Source: Vandiemenella viatica
Lineage: Eukaryota; Arthropoda; Insecta; Orthoptera; Morabidae
Assembly: GCA_031002005.1 (NCBI GenBank)
Contig: JARYHS010008074.1
Location: 182,614,494 to 182,678,493 of the forward strand
DNA length: 64,000 nt
Reading direction: 5' to 3'
Shown here: positions 22,015 through 32,173 of the stretch, piece after piece
Layout: every line of letters starts with the position of its first letter
Position numbering within the stretch: position 1 is the first letter of the stretch
Made by a program: the position numbers and the translations under genes
Notes under the pieces: generated by a model
Told to the model about the DNA's origin: nothing
The model's database searches: none
What the model saw: the letters and a program-made list of their open reading frames with translations, nothing else

Positions 22015-22375
22015 TTATTTCATTAATCTTCTATATACCCAGCTTTTCTTTATCTGTTTAATAGTGTTTCTGGACTTGATACATAACAGCTGGGCATAAT
22101 GATCAGAGATACCATTTATTACTGGTAGTATGTTGTAATTATTGTACTGAGGAGTATCCATAAAAAAATTATCAATTGCAGTCGTGCTATTATTTTGTAT
22201 TCTAGTAGTGAAATTTACAAGCGCCGTTAAGTTAAAAGACAACATCATACCTAGCCTCTCATTGCTGTGATTGTGAAAGTCAACATTAAAATCTCCATAT
22301 AAAACTATTTGTTTGTTATTTTTGAAAGATAGTAGCAAAGACTCTATCTGGGATAAAAAGTCTAAAATTTCATTT
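22015..22375 (-). pseudogene. LINE endonuclease C-terminal part
   Basis: Shows IVLYGDFNVDF, then TAIDNFFMD and NGISDHYAQLLCI, the GDFN, D-F and SDH boxes of AP-like endonucleases of non-LTR retrotransposons. The N-terminal half is missing. The same open frame runs on upstream into a different LINE type (see the RTE fragment), which makes a chance chimeric reading frame ending at 22515. Confidence 0.85.
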
Positions 22376-23330
22376 AGAGTCCAGGTCTCACAGCCATATC
22401 TCAGCACAAGGGGAATGCACATATCAAAAACTATTTTCTTTTGATTTTTGGGCATATTAGATTTGAGAATAATGGAATGCCTCCCATAGCTTGCCATCCT
22501 AGTTTGTATCAACATAAAACTTCAGGTCTTACATTACCTCTTATGTTTACAAGCTGGTCAAGATAAATGTACTCATTGATATTTTCTTAAGACTTGTTCC
22601 CCCATGTGGCCCATTTGTTAGACATAATTTTTGTTTTTGATAGATGCCAACTGTTTAAACTCAGAGAAGAATGTTTTTAGTTCATAAATGTCACTAGCCT
22701 CTAGTGCAATGTCATAAGCAAATCTCAAGTTGTTAAGTCTTCTGTCATTGATTCTAATTGCTTTTTCTACCCTTTCTAGTTTTGACATTGACATCTCCAA
22801 AAGAGCTGAAAACAATTTTGTAGATATGGTATCATGTTGTTTTCAAAGTGGAATTCTATAGTTGTTTCTTTAATAGTGACAAAGGCTGAGGAGGTGACAT
22901 AGATATTATGGAACTCTCTGATATAAACTATATCCATGTCATATTCACCTAAGGCTTGGAGGACAGTTTTGTGACTTATTGAATCAAATGACTTTTCAAA
23001 ATCCACAAAGGCTACACAAAGAGTCATCTGATATCCAATTCCATGCCATATTAACCTAAGGCTTGGAGGACAGTTTTGTGACTTATTGAATCAAATGACT
23101 TTTCAAAATCAACAAAGGCTACACAACGAGGCATCTGATATCCTATTGCATGGCTAATTAGTTTTCACATGGAAAGAATGTGGTTGATTGTACTAAAGCT
23201 GCTACTGAATCCTGCTTGCTTTCTCTTTCTTGATAACGCATTTACCATTGATATATTGAAGTCCTTACACATTTTAAGCCTTACTGATATCATTTTTCTT
23301 CCACATCAATAATTTTTAAGCTTAATTCTT
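22376..23330 (-). mobile_element. RTE-type LINE reverse transcriptase fragment
   Basis: Minus-strand pieces show VAFVDFEKSFDSI (22776-23027), NNLRFAYDIAL (22618-22815; the catalytic FADD appears as FAYD) and VLRYGCETWTLN (near 22375-22410). The last is the post-catalytic C-[VI]LPVL.YG.ETW box typical of the RTE clade. Stops and a changed catalytic box make it inactive. A 107-bp tandem duplication is present at 22951-23164. Confidence 0.75.
22951..23164. repeat. 107-bp tandem duplication inside the RTE fragment
   Basis: 'aaggcttggaggacagtttt' and the following 'gtgacttattgaatcaaatg' recur at 22951 and 23058, each followed by 'acttttcaaaatc..aaaggctacacaa'. The duplicated text corresponds to the FDSISHK region of the RT. 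Confidence 0.85.
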
Positions 23331-24309
23331 TTAAATCTCCCATTAATTTTCTTTTAAATGCTTTTCCTTAGGATGATATGAGCTCAAGTATTGCTTCCAT
23401 TGTAGCTTCTAGAATTTCTTTAATATTGCTACATTATTTTTGTTGTTAGAAAATCTTCTGTCCTAGCACATCTGCACTATTTTTCTTATAGTCTTGCTTT
23501 AATTCATTTCTCTTGTCATTATCTGAAATCTTGTTAATATTGATTTTTGCTGCTGTTCCATTTTCTGCACTACTTTTTTCATTTCTATTTTAATTTCTTC
23601 TGTTAGCTTCATCAATCACAAAGCTTGGTCAGCTTTACACAACAACTCCTCACAATCACCTGTGCTTGTTTTGAAACTTTATGATTTTACCTCCAATTTA
23701 CTTTTGTTCAATAATTAAAGGAAACTACCAATCCAATGATCATTTACACCAATGTCTGAATTATTTAAATTATATCTGAAAACATTCATATCAGATATGT
23801 TCAAATCACTTTTCTCAAAATTAGCTGATTGCGCTTATAATGCCACAATAATAAATACAAATGCATCTCAACTCTAAAAGATTTATAAACACTAGATGAA
23901 CAATTATTATTCCATATAGAAATTGATGTAAATAATTCTTAGAAATAAAAAAATAAGAAAGATTAAAACAATTTGTAAAATATATGACTTTCACATAAAT
24001 GTATAATGCTGAATTACTCAGAAACAAAAAATGTTAAGTTTAATCACATGAATAATGGACAACGTTCACATACAATAAACCACAAAGAAGATAAATTTGT
24101 TATTTAATCAAAACTTTTCTATTGCTTACAAATACTTTCAAACAAGTCTACATTTTTCAAATTGATTCTAGCAATTCTTATTACAGTACTCTAACTCACA
24201 TTGAACAAATTGAATAGCTGAAAAGGAAAATAATTCTAAAACACCATTTTTGTTCACTTTAATTATTCCAAAATATTACAATAGACCCGTTCTTTCTAAA
24301 ATATGATAG

Positions 24310-24640
24310 ATGCTTCATTTCTAGAAAATCTTTTAAAATGTTCCTGTAACTGCCAATCTGAAGATAAGATAGCAAGTTAGCCTAAACACAAGTGTGAGCT
24401 TGTAGTCATACTCAGAAAGCCTTCTCATTCTTCTACTATTAATTTTACAAATCTCATCAGCAAAACATGCCTTGTACAGTTCCAGCACACTCTTCACTAT
24501 CCTCCTATCTTTGAATGACACTCAGTTACAGTATGTATTCTGTGGTAATTTCCATGAAGTTATCTAGCTGTCCTCTTTCAGACAGCCCAAAAGTCCCATA
24601 CTACATCACAATAATGAATTGAATTGAAAGATTAATTGGA
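24310..24640 (-). mobile_element. LINE reverse-transcriptase tail fragment
   Basis: Minus-strand frames read like the end of an I/Jockey-type ORF2 ('KRTAR...GNYHRI.TVT' followed by DRRIVKSVLELYKACF). It is short, broken, and recognised by its similarity to 25440-25625 (minus) and 31460-31620 (plus). Confidence 0.5.
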
Positions 24641-25039
24641 ATAGAGTTCAAGCACTGATGACAATTTTCCTAGTAAACCAATAAGTATTATTTTTTTAAT
24701 TACTATCTTATATACTTTGATAGTTAAAATCCCTCCCCCCTCCCCATATACTTTTGCAATCTACAAATTTTAACTTTAAATTTTTTCAGTATTTTTGGTA
24801 AATTATTCACCTCTTTCCTTGGTATTTGATTCCAATCCATGACACCTTAACTCACAAAAGAAATTTTTCCCACTCCATTATGCATGAAATCAAGTGCCAG
24901 ATTGCAGCAATTGTCATATTTTCCCTTACGTCAACTACTCCTAATTTTTCCATCAATATCTTTCCATGCCTACCAGACTTGGACCCTCAACAGTCATATG
25001 AAACAAAAACTGAGAACTGCCAAGTGAAATATGGAAAGA

Positions 25040-25425
25040 ACAATGCTAGGGTTTACAAGAAGAGACAGGAAATGGTCCACCTACATTCGTTCGATAAACA
25101 AACTGATAGACATCTTAGAAAAAGGCATAACCCAAAAATAGCAATGGGCTGGTCATATTGCTCAAAAAAGAGATGACAGATGGACCATGGCATTTCTTGA
25201 TTTGACACTAAGGAACCTGAAAAGAGCAAGAGGAAGTCCCCCAGATTGTTGGGATATGGACTTTCGACAAGTAACAGGCATGACCAAGAAGATAGTTGCT
25301 CAAGATTGGTCAGCCAGAAGGAATTAGAACAAAATTCTGTCACATTAGATTGTAAATTATAGCTGATCTGGTATCAAGAGGCTGCATGGTAAAACAAGGA
25401 TTGATAAAGTCGTAAAAATAAAATA
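25040..25425 (+). mobile_element. RTE-type LINE 3' end
   Basis: Plus-strand frames, with stops, carry the characteristic RTE tail: 'MGWSYC' (usually W-GH-AR), DRWT, LRNLKRARGSPPDCW (usually R.RGRP..RW.DD), and a final W-A-R piece. An A-rich tail (gtcgtaaaaataaaataaag) ends it at about 25425, consistent with a 5'-truncated insertion. Inactive. Confidence 0.6.
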
Positions 25426-25439
25426 AAGATATTTCCAAA

Positions 25440-25625
25440 ACTTATCAACAACATACACTTTGTAACCACCCAGCACTCTCTTCACCCTCCTTCTGTCTTC
25501 CAATAACTCCCAATCCATTTCTTTTATCATATCAGTTACTGCCTGAGACCTGCAGTGATATCCACTAAAAATTCAAGCTACTCTCCTTTGCACACCCTCC
25601 AACTCCTGTATTTGATACTCTTTTT
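25440..25625 (-). mobile_element. LINE reverse-transcriptase tail fragment
   Basis: The minus strand encodes EYQIQELEGVQRRVA, then GYHCRSQAVTDMIKEMDWELLEDRRRVKR in consistent order. This is the same tail seen intact on the + strand at 31450-31590 (YQIQELERVQKRTARFVSGNY, TDMIKELKWDSFQDRR). It abuts the SINE at 25630. Confidence 0.7.
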
Positions 25626-25629
25626 TTAA

Positions 25630-25880
25630 CATATGGCTTTACGACTCATCAATGTCGATATCATTAGAGGCAGTATGGAACTGGGGATAAGGAACGGGAA
25701 GGAGTTTGGCCATGGCCTTTTGAAGGAAGCACCCCGGCATTCACCTGGAGTGATTTGGGGAAACCACGGAGAACCCAAATCTGGCTGCCCAGACGGGGAT
25801 TCGAACCACCGTCTTCCCGAATGTGAGGCCAGAGCACACCAGAAATCTACCACTAGTAACTCATGGCTATGATCTATGAA
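25630..25880 (-). mobile_element. tRNA-derived SINE (minus copy)
   Basis: On the minus strand the order is tagtggtaga (A-box-like), ggttcgaatccccgtctgg (B box), 'ccagatttgggttctccgtgg', 'aatgccggggtgcttccttc', 'aaaaggccatggcc', then an A-rich tail ending at about 25630. This matches 61340-61545 in the opposite orientation. RNA polymerase III would transcribe it from the A and B boxes, and a LINE would mobilise it. The overlapping open frames on both strands are not genes. Confidence 0.8.
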
Positions 25881-26169
25881 CACGAGAGAACTTCAGTAAT
25901 CTTTGCAAGTCGATATAATGATAACAAATTTCACGTATCACTCCATAGTTGTTTATTTCAAACTGTAAGCATGTTTAAACAAAAGCAAAATGAATAGTTC
26001 TTTATGATTTGACTAGAAGAATGTTTCTTATCCTGTAAAATAAATAAATGAACATTTGTAGTTTGGCAACTAAATTTGATGCATGACACTTCATGTTATA
26101 GTATATTTGTATGCTCAGGTACATAACATTTTAGCTTTCTGTAGTTTGTTGCAGTTATATTTTGTGTCA

Positions 26170-26890
26170 TTATTGTATTTGGAATGGAGGAGCATCAGAG
26201 TTATGTGTACCAATCATTCTGTTGTTACGCTGTGTGAATAGCAAAGAAATTTTGACTTCATTTCATTTACAAGAGGGCTGTGGTTTAATAATTGCTGAGT
26301 GGTATTTAGGGATTTTTAACATCAGTGAAGCTATCTTTTGCATCAGTTGCAACTGTGTCACCAGCATAAGAGGTAATCTTTACCTGAAAATTTGATGTGC
26401 AGAGATCATTAATGCTAACAAGTTACAGAACTGACCTTAGTACTGTTCCTTGGAAACACCAACTTTGACTTCTGTACATAGTGTGTCTTTAATTTGTGTT
26501 GTTTGTGTTCTGTTGGATCAAAAACTTTTTTAAAGTTTCAGTGAAGTTCCATAAACCTAAATCTTCTCAGGTGTCGAGATCGGAATATTATGGCCAACAG
26601 AGTCAAATGTTGTTAAGAAGAATAAGAAATACTGAAATTGTACTTCTTTAACTAATGCTCATTTGGGGATTTGCAATGAATATAAGACAGCCTGAGTTCT
26701 TGTATTTGGCCTGAAATGAAACTGACTGAAAGTATATTAAATTTATTCAGTTAATTCATTAACCAACTTTTAATACACTTTTGTAGTAATTCTGAAAGAT
26801 GAGTTTATTTGTAGTTGTGTAATTCTCTTTTCTTGCCTTGTTTATATACTGCTATTATGATAAATATTTTATATGAATCTGGAAACTTTC
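26170..26890 (-). mobile_element. LINE reverse transcriptase fragment with altered catalytic box
   Basis: Minus-strand text gives a degraded FDSVGH box (near 26595-26610), QGTVLRSVL (near 26450) and ITSYAGDTVATD (near 26340-26375). The last is the usual YADD with the first aspartate changed to Gly. Stops are frequent. The related upstream part appears to lie at 27150-27900, separated by an inserted LINE 3' end. Confidence 0.6.
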
Positions 26891-26897
26891 CTGTAAT

Positions 26898-27140
26898 GCA
26901 TCGAAGGGAAAAGATGACCATGACCACAAGCTGGCACTCGATTTCAAGCGCAAGGTTGTAGGAAGATTCTCTGTTTTAGGTTAGGGTGTCAGGGATTGGA
27001 TAAGTTACCAAGATAAATAATGAATAATTTACTAAAAATGTTGAATGATATTAAAGTTGAAATTTGTAGAGGGAAAATGTAGGAGGGCGAAGGAAAAGAA
27101 AAAGTGTGTGTGTGTGTGTGGGGGGGGGGGTTAATTACCA
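26898..27140 (+). mobile_element. LINE 3'-UTR fragment inserted in another LINE
   Basis: 'aagggaaaagatgaccatga', 'ccacaagctggcactcgatt' and the next 200 bp match the 3' region downstream of the LINE frame at 31657-31860. It ends in a (TG)n and G-run near 27105-27130. It splits the minus-strand LINE into two pieces. Confidence 0.7.
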
Positions 27141-27149
27141 CAAGAGTAT

Positions 27150-27900
27150 GCGCACCATTACAGTTAAATTAAGTACAGTTTAAATATATGTTTTAATAGT
27201 GGCAGTATAAATTTAATCATAGTCTTCAGAGTTTTGCTGCTTATATATTTATACCCATTTGCAGCCATTGATTAGTGCAGTTATGTGGATTGCTATTTCT
27301 TTTTCTAATGTCGAAGGGGAAAAGGCAGACTGAGACTGTGATTTTCAAATGTTATTATAAGTGACCTTGTTTGTGGCTTTATCAGTTGATCTTCTAATTT
27401 TTTCAGCGAGTTCAAGGTTTGCAGTAGAGAAGTAATCCACAAATTTGTTTGTTATAGTTGTGGGTTCTGATATAACTGGGAAATCTCTAACAAATATGGA
27501 TTCAATAAGTAGCATCCAGATTTGTTATCTGCAATGTTATTTCTCTGATATTTTAGTGTTACTAGAAGTCATCATAATGAATTTGGTCTATTGTTCTGAT
27601 GATAAGACTGTTTATCCAATTTCTTTATAATTTGTAACTGTTTATAAGTTTTTCTAATTCTATGTTACAATTCTTTGTGAGCTTTTTCTTTGCACCTTTA
27701 TGTAGTTTTTGTCTCACTCGTATAGCAGATATTAATACAGTAGGAACCTAAGGAGTAATTTTCTTAAGCATTGATGTGTTCTTGGTATAAGTTGTGGGGT
27801 TCATGATGAGTTGTGTCAATAGCTGAATGAAAGTGTTTCAAGTATTATAACAAATTTGCATTTTTCTTTTGTCAAGGTATTTTGAAGAGCTAATTGACTT
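27150..27900 (-). mobile_element. Probable 5' part of the split LINE
   Basis: The minus strand contains a linker-like phrase (QNNRPNSL followed by YQRNN near 27530-27600), as found between endonuclease and RT of Jockey/CR1-group elements. Frames are heavily broken. Assignment rests on these phrases and on its position. Confidence 0.4.
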
Positions 27901-28501
27901 AACATGAATTAAATTTTTGTTGAGTGATTATATAGCATTGAAATAAGAAATTATTCAGATCAACATGTTTATAGTCTCTTACATTATAAGGACAGGGAAA
28001 TTGACTCATCATTCACCAAAGTTGAAATTTGCAATGGGTGACAAACATATATGATGAACACAAGAATACACAATTTTTCAGTTTCGTCATGTATTAAACT
28101 TTGGCTTATGCACACCTCCCGAACCACATGACTCATTTCCTACAGCATGAATAAAGTGTAAAACCGAAATTTTCTTTATTCTTGTGTTCGTTATACATGT
28201 TCTTAACCTGTCACAGACTTCAACTTTGTTTAGTGGTGAGTCATTTTCCCTTTCCTTGTAATTTATATTACAAAAGCCATTTCCTTTTTCCTCAGGTTAA
28301 TTACAGTATCTTAAAAATTACTCTCTGTCAGCATCGTGAAAAAATATTTAAAATCTCATTTTTTTACCTTTAAATGGTCAATCATCATAAATTTGTAATG
28401 TTTCATTATTATGAATCATATTTTTATTGAGGAACTCTTACAATTATAAAGCTATTATTACAAAATTTATTTTTATTTATGTCTCAATTTTATTGTTGCA
28501 G

Positions 28502-28638
28502 CTGTGGTAACAAGGTAGAAATGAATGAAAACATGAACATAGAACAGGTACCTCAGAGGCGTATCAAAACATTGCTTCCTAGGATTCGTGTTAATGCAGA
28601 GAATACTCTGTCATCATATAATGTCCCAAAAGTTCCAG
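28502..28638 (+). CDS. MBD-gene exon encoding polar linker
   Basis: 137 nt between acceptor ttgttgcag and donor gtatat. In the frame set by the first exon it reads (S)CGNKVEMNENMNIEQVPQ then RRIKTLLPRIRVNAENTLSS and YNVPKVP. It starts by completing the split Ser codon and ends one base into a Gly/Asp-type codon (phase 1). The frame is fully open, and the first-exon phase predicts exactly this frame. No domain is recognised. The piece is rich in Asn, Glu and basic residues, as expected of a disordered nuclear-protein linker. The short 88-nt intron that follows supports pairing with the next exon. Confidence 0.8.
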
Positions 28639-28726
28639 GTATATTTTTTGTTGAACAAATCAAATTTTCGAATTAATTATAACATAATATTTCTGTAAAG
28701 TTAAAATTTATTTTTCCATTACTCAG

Positions 28727-28815
28727 ATACAACAAGTAGTGATTTACAAATACAAGTTCAGAAATATTTACCACATACATCCCATCAGCCTGCCAGTGAT
28801 GAAAATATTTCAGAG
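28727..28815 (+). CDS. MBD-gene exon encoding polar linker
   Basis: 89 nt between acceptor ccattactcag and donor gtaagt. Joined to the previous exon it gives D-TTSSDLQIQVQKYLPHTSH then QPASDENISE. It ends exactly at a codon boundary (phase 0). The peptide is Ser/Gln/Asp rich, without a recognised fold. The donor is a near-perfect consensus (GAG|GTAAGT). The next exon begins in phase 0, 14.1 kb downstream. Confidence 0.78.
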
Positions 28816-29439
28816 GTAAGTCATGATTTTTTAAATTACTGAAAATTTAGTTATAACAAAAGTGAAAAATCCTGAAGACAATGTAACTCCTTAAGACAAT
28901 ATAACACAAAAAAAAGATGGTGAAAGTATACCCGTTACTTACATAGATGAGAAACAATAGGTCTGTGATAATAAAAATAATGTAAACACAATTACATAAT
29001 ATTTTTGGTAATCACTTAATCATGTGATTTGTGTAGAAGGGTTGGCAGGTAAACGTACATAGAACTTTTCTTTGGGAATTAATTGAAAACATGGAGCCTA
29101 TTGGAGAAGAAGTACAAGTAATGAGAAAAGTGTATTAACTTTCTCTGTATGTGAACAAAGGCTTTCCTGGCGTGTTAATACAATTAATCATCATGGGTTC
29201 ACTCCAGGATTGTGTAGGTAAGAGATGAGTTTTCAGTGACATACTCTGCCACCTTCTTGAGGCCTGGTGCTTATGCTGTGATGACCAGTGTTGCACTGCC
29301 AGTCACCCGCCCAGTGTTACAGGAACATAACCGAGCCATGGATTGCAGAGTTCATTGCTAAAAGCTCTTCTTTCACCTACAGAATCCAGCAGTGAACCCA
29401 CGAATATTATATTGCACCTTTTTCTGTGTTATGGTGGAT

Positions 29440-29699
29440 GTAGACCCTATCATCATCCTATCATCATTTTTCACAAGCCATTATCTCCCTTCATACTTAA
29501 CCTAAATCAATGAATGAGGTATCATTTTAAAGCTTCTGGTCTCCACTTTGGTTACATCATATTTTAAAAAAGGAATTTATCTGAATTTCATCCTTAAAGG
29601 GGAAAAATGTCAATATTTCTAAAACTTTTTTTGGGTATTGAGTCATTTAGCTCCCTGGATACCCATCTGAAATCGTTTAATGATATATAATTTTAAAGA
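29440..29699 (+). repeat. Fragment of the ~160-bp unit repeat family
   Basis: Contains 'ttatctccctt.atacttaacct', 'gaatgaggtatcatttt', 'acatcatattttaaaaaagg', 'ccttaaagggg' and a second partial unit. The same unit recurs at 35427-37260 (+), 37820-38150 (-) and 63480-64000 (-). It ends where the Helitron-like element begins. Confidence 0.75.
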
Positions 29700-30835
29700 C
29701 TAGCTGGTACCCATGACTACGTTCATGTTTGTAAAGAATTTGTATTGACAGCTACTGACATCTACCAAACATAGTGCACGATGGGAGACGTGATGTTATT
29801 ACCACACACAAATGCCAGTCATCTGCACTATGTAGTTCAGGTAGCAAAGTAAAATTTACGGAAACACATGTCTTTGGATGAAATACGAAAATATCCTTGA
29901 TCTACCAATTTCAACCACCATATCTCCCACACTCCCACAGTTACCAAATTCAGCCCATGTTGTGATCGATGGGTGACTCTGTGTTACTACCACACACAAA
30001 TGCCAGTGATCTGCAATAGATATTTTTTGCTGAAAAGTGATAAACCATGACATATGTGTTTTTGGCAGAAATATGATATTTCCACGGGTCAACCACTTTT
30101 AACCCCCATATCTCCCACACCCCCATAGCTACCGACATCTAACAAATATAGTGCACGACAGGAGAAATGATTATACTACCACACACACACACACCTATGC
30201 GCTATGCTATGTAGTTGTGGCAGAAAAGTGACATATGCGTAGACAAGCATTTTTCGTCGAAATGCGAAAATATCTTAGATCGGCCACTTTTAACCACCAT
30301 ATCCCCCACACTACCACAGTTACTGAAATTTGGCCAACATTGCGATCGAAAGGTGACACTGTGTTACTAACACACACAAACGCCAGTGATCTACGATAGA
30401 TAGTTTTCGCTGAAAGGTGATACACCATGACACATGCGCTTTTGTCAGAAAAATGAAATTGCCGCAGGTTGACCAGTTTCAACCCCCATATCTCTCACAC
30501 CCCCATACCTACCGACATCTAATAACCATAGTGCACGACAGGAGACATGATTCTACTACCACACACAAACACCAATGTTCTATGCAATGTAGTTGTGGCA
30601 GAAAAGTGACATATGTGGAGGCACATGTGTTTCATCGAAATACGAATATATCCTTGATCGGCCACTTTCAACCACCATATCTCCCTCACCCCCAAAGCTA
30701 CAGACATCTAACAACAATAGTACACAACAGGAGACATGATTCTACTACCACACACAAACACCAATGGTCTATGCTATGTAGTTGTGGCAGGAAAGAGAAG
30801 TATAAGAAGACACAAATTTTTGTTCGAAATATAAG
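29700..30835 (-). mobile_element. Helitron-like element with ~180-bp tandem units
   Basis: On the minus strand the 3' end is cgaa..catgggtaccagctag, followed by T, with ctag at 29700-29703. CTRR just before a T target, with a short GC-containing hairpin upstream, is the expected Helitron 3' terminus. The body is an array of about six units near 180 bp that alternate in two or three sequence types (accaccatatctcccacac.., gtgcacgacaggagaca.., actaccacacacaaa..). No Rep/helicase gene is present, so it is non-autonomous. It interrupts a 160-bp unit repeat on the left. At the right edge (30833) it meets 'ggtgaccagatgtccc', the terminus of another element. Classification as Helitron is an inference from the terminus. 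Confidence 0.65.
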
Positions 30836-31075
30836 GTGACCAGATGTCCCACTTTGGGCTGGACAACCCCGATTTTTAACAATTTGTCCCACGTCCCGTG
30901 GCGTTTTAGAAAAGCCAAATTTTTTAAAAGAATACATGACAAGCTAGGGAATGGTGGGTGAACGGGAAGGGAAAATGCGGCTTTCGGCGGCCATGAGGCT
31001 ATTACTTTTTGTTAATTTTACAAGGCTATAGTTTAACAACAACAAATAATTGTTGAGAGCTGACTATCAAGAAGT
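30833..31075 (+). repeat. End of a DNA transposon-like repeat
   Basis: 'aaggtgaccagatgtcccac' then 'ggacaaccccgatttt' resembles the widely seen 'cagggtgaccagatgtcc' hAT-type terminus. No matching right end was found before the LINE at about 31090. Confidence 0.35.
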
Positions 31076-31089
31076 GCTTATCAAGTTGC

Positions 31090-31653
31090 AGGGTTGATTT
31101 GGACAGGATATCTAGTTGGGTTGGTAAACATGGGATGAAGATAAATGCAAAGGAGAGTCAGCTTATTAGATACACAAATAAAAAACAAAAGGTTAATTAT
31201 GAATATAAGGTGGGGAAAGAATTGCTTGCTGAAGTCTTGAAATGTAAATATCTTGGCATTACATTTGACAGCAAGTTTAACTGGGTAGGACACATTGGAC
31301 AGGTGGTAGGAAAAGGTTTTAAAGTTCTGCACTTGTTGGAGAGGGTGATGAGGGGATGTATGAGAGAAGTGAGGGAGTTGGGTTACAAAACTTTGGTCAG
31401 ACCATTTCTCGAATATGGTAGTGTAGTATGGGATCCTCATTTTATGTATCAAATACAGGAGTTGGAGAGGGTGCAAAAAAGGACTGCTAGATTTGTTTCT
31501 GGAAATTATCGCAGAATGCAATGTGTGACGGATATGATAAAGGAGTTGAAATGGGATTCATTTCAGGACAGGAGGATGGTCATGGGAATATACATGACGT
31601 ATACTGGCGATGAGGCATGGAAAGATATTGTAGTAGGTATGAAAATTAGTGCA
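31090..31653 (+). pseudogene. LINE ORF2 C-terminal end, 5' truncated but open
   Basis: About 188 residues open from the truncation point: DRISSWVGKHGMKINAKES (the end of the RT palm), then LKCKYLGITFDSKFNW and GYKTLVRPFLEYGSVVWDPH, and ELERVQKRTARFVSGNY near the end. Order and spacing match the post-catalytic thumb and C-terminal domain of Jockey/I-group ORF2. The YADD box lies upstream of the truncation, so it cannot be active. The long intact frame shows this is one of the younger LINE insertions in the window. The 3' UTR follows to about 31880 and is shared with 26898-27140. Confidence 0.85.
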
Positions 31654-31880
31654 TAGAAGGGAAATGATGACCATGACCACAAGCTGGCACTCGATTTCAG
31701 GCACAAGGGAGTGGGAAGATGCTCTTTTTTAGGTACCGGTAAAGGTGTCAGGGATGGAATGAGTAACCAAGAGAAATGATGACTAATTTACTGAAAACAT
31801 TGAAAGAATTTAAAGATAAAATTTGTAGAGGGCAAATATAGGTGGGTGCATGATAGGGGGAAGATGGGGGTGTAGGGAAA
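31654..31880 (+). mobile_element. 3' UTR of the truncated LINE
   Basis: Follows the stop codon: 'agaagggaaatgatgaccat', 'gaccacaagctggcactcga' and onward match 26898-27120. The purine-rich end 'gatagggggaagatgggggt' has no clear poly-A tail. Confidence 0.65.
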
Positions 31881-32173
31881 TTGGCAACAGAGCCTGTACT
31901 CCATTGGAATTAAATTTAATAAAATTAAGAACTGCTGATCAAAGTTCGCATTATTTATCAAATGTTTGCATTCAACAACCATTGTTTAGACTTAAAGAAC
32001 AATAGCATTTTTTGACACTGGCAATGATGGAAACAGTTTATAAATGTCTTTCAGATGTTACACATCGTGCTGTGTGCTAGTTAAACAAATGATGTCTTCA
32101 AATCAGCTATTCAGAAAATTTAGGTAAGTCATCTATTTCATAAAAACATAATTGTTCTTGAATTTACAAAACA

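Larger units (their letters stand above)
20091..22375 (-). mobile_element. Jockey/CR1-group LINE, 5' truncated and broken
   Basis: In minus order the element shows an AP-type endonuclease end, a linker, reverse transcriptase, and the C-terminal tail motif. The tail reads HNFNTRNRNNLHKTQ near 20105-20150, typical of the end of Jockey/CR1-group ORF2. It is joined at about 22375 to an RTE-type LINE, and at the 3' side to a Helitron-like block. No poly-A or 3' repeat is visible at the junction. Confidence 0.8.
1589..28501 (+). other. 26.9-kb first intron of the MBD gene
   Basis: It starts gtatga and ends ttgttgcag. It is nearly filled with transposable elements of several classes, listed individually. 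The flanking exons join in phase (AG + C gives Ser), which argues that no exon of non-multiple-of-three length has been missed. Nothing specific was seen in 1589-2365, 16430-16800, 18950-19500, 23330-24300 or 28000-28480 beyond AT-rich unique-looking sequence. Confidence 0.7.

Noticed and set aside
29700..30835. CRISPR-like array of repeated units
   Set aside because: Units are ~180 bp, diverged throughout, without short constant repeats and unique spacers; the genome is eukaryotic.
29856..30839. A series of similar 60-140 codon frames on both strands
   Set aside because: Shadows of the ~180-bp tandem unit; the peptides repeat because the DNA does.
31081..31521. 146-codon minus-strand frame
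   Set aside because: Antisense shadow of the + strand LINE reverse-transcriptase tail at 31090-31653.
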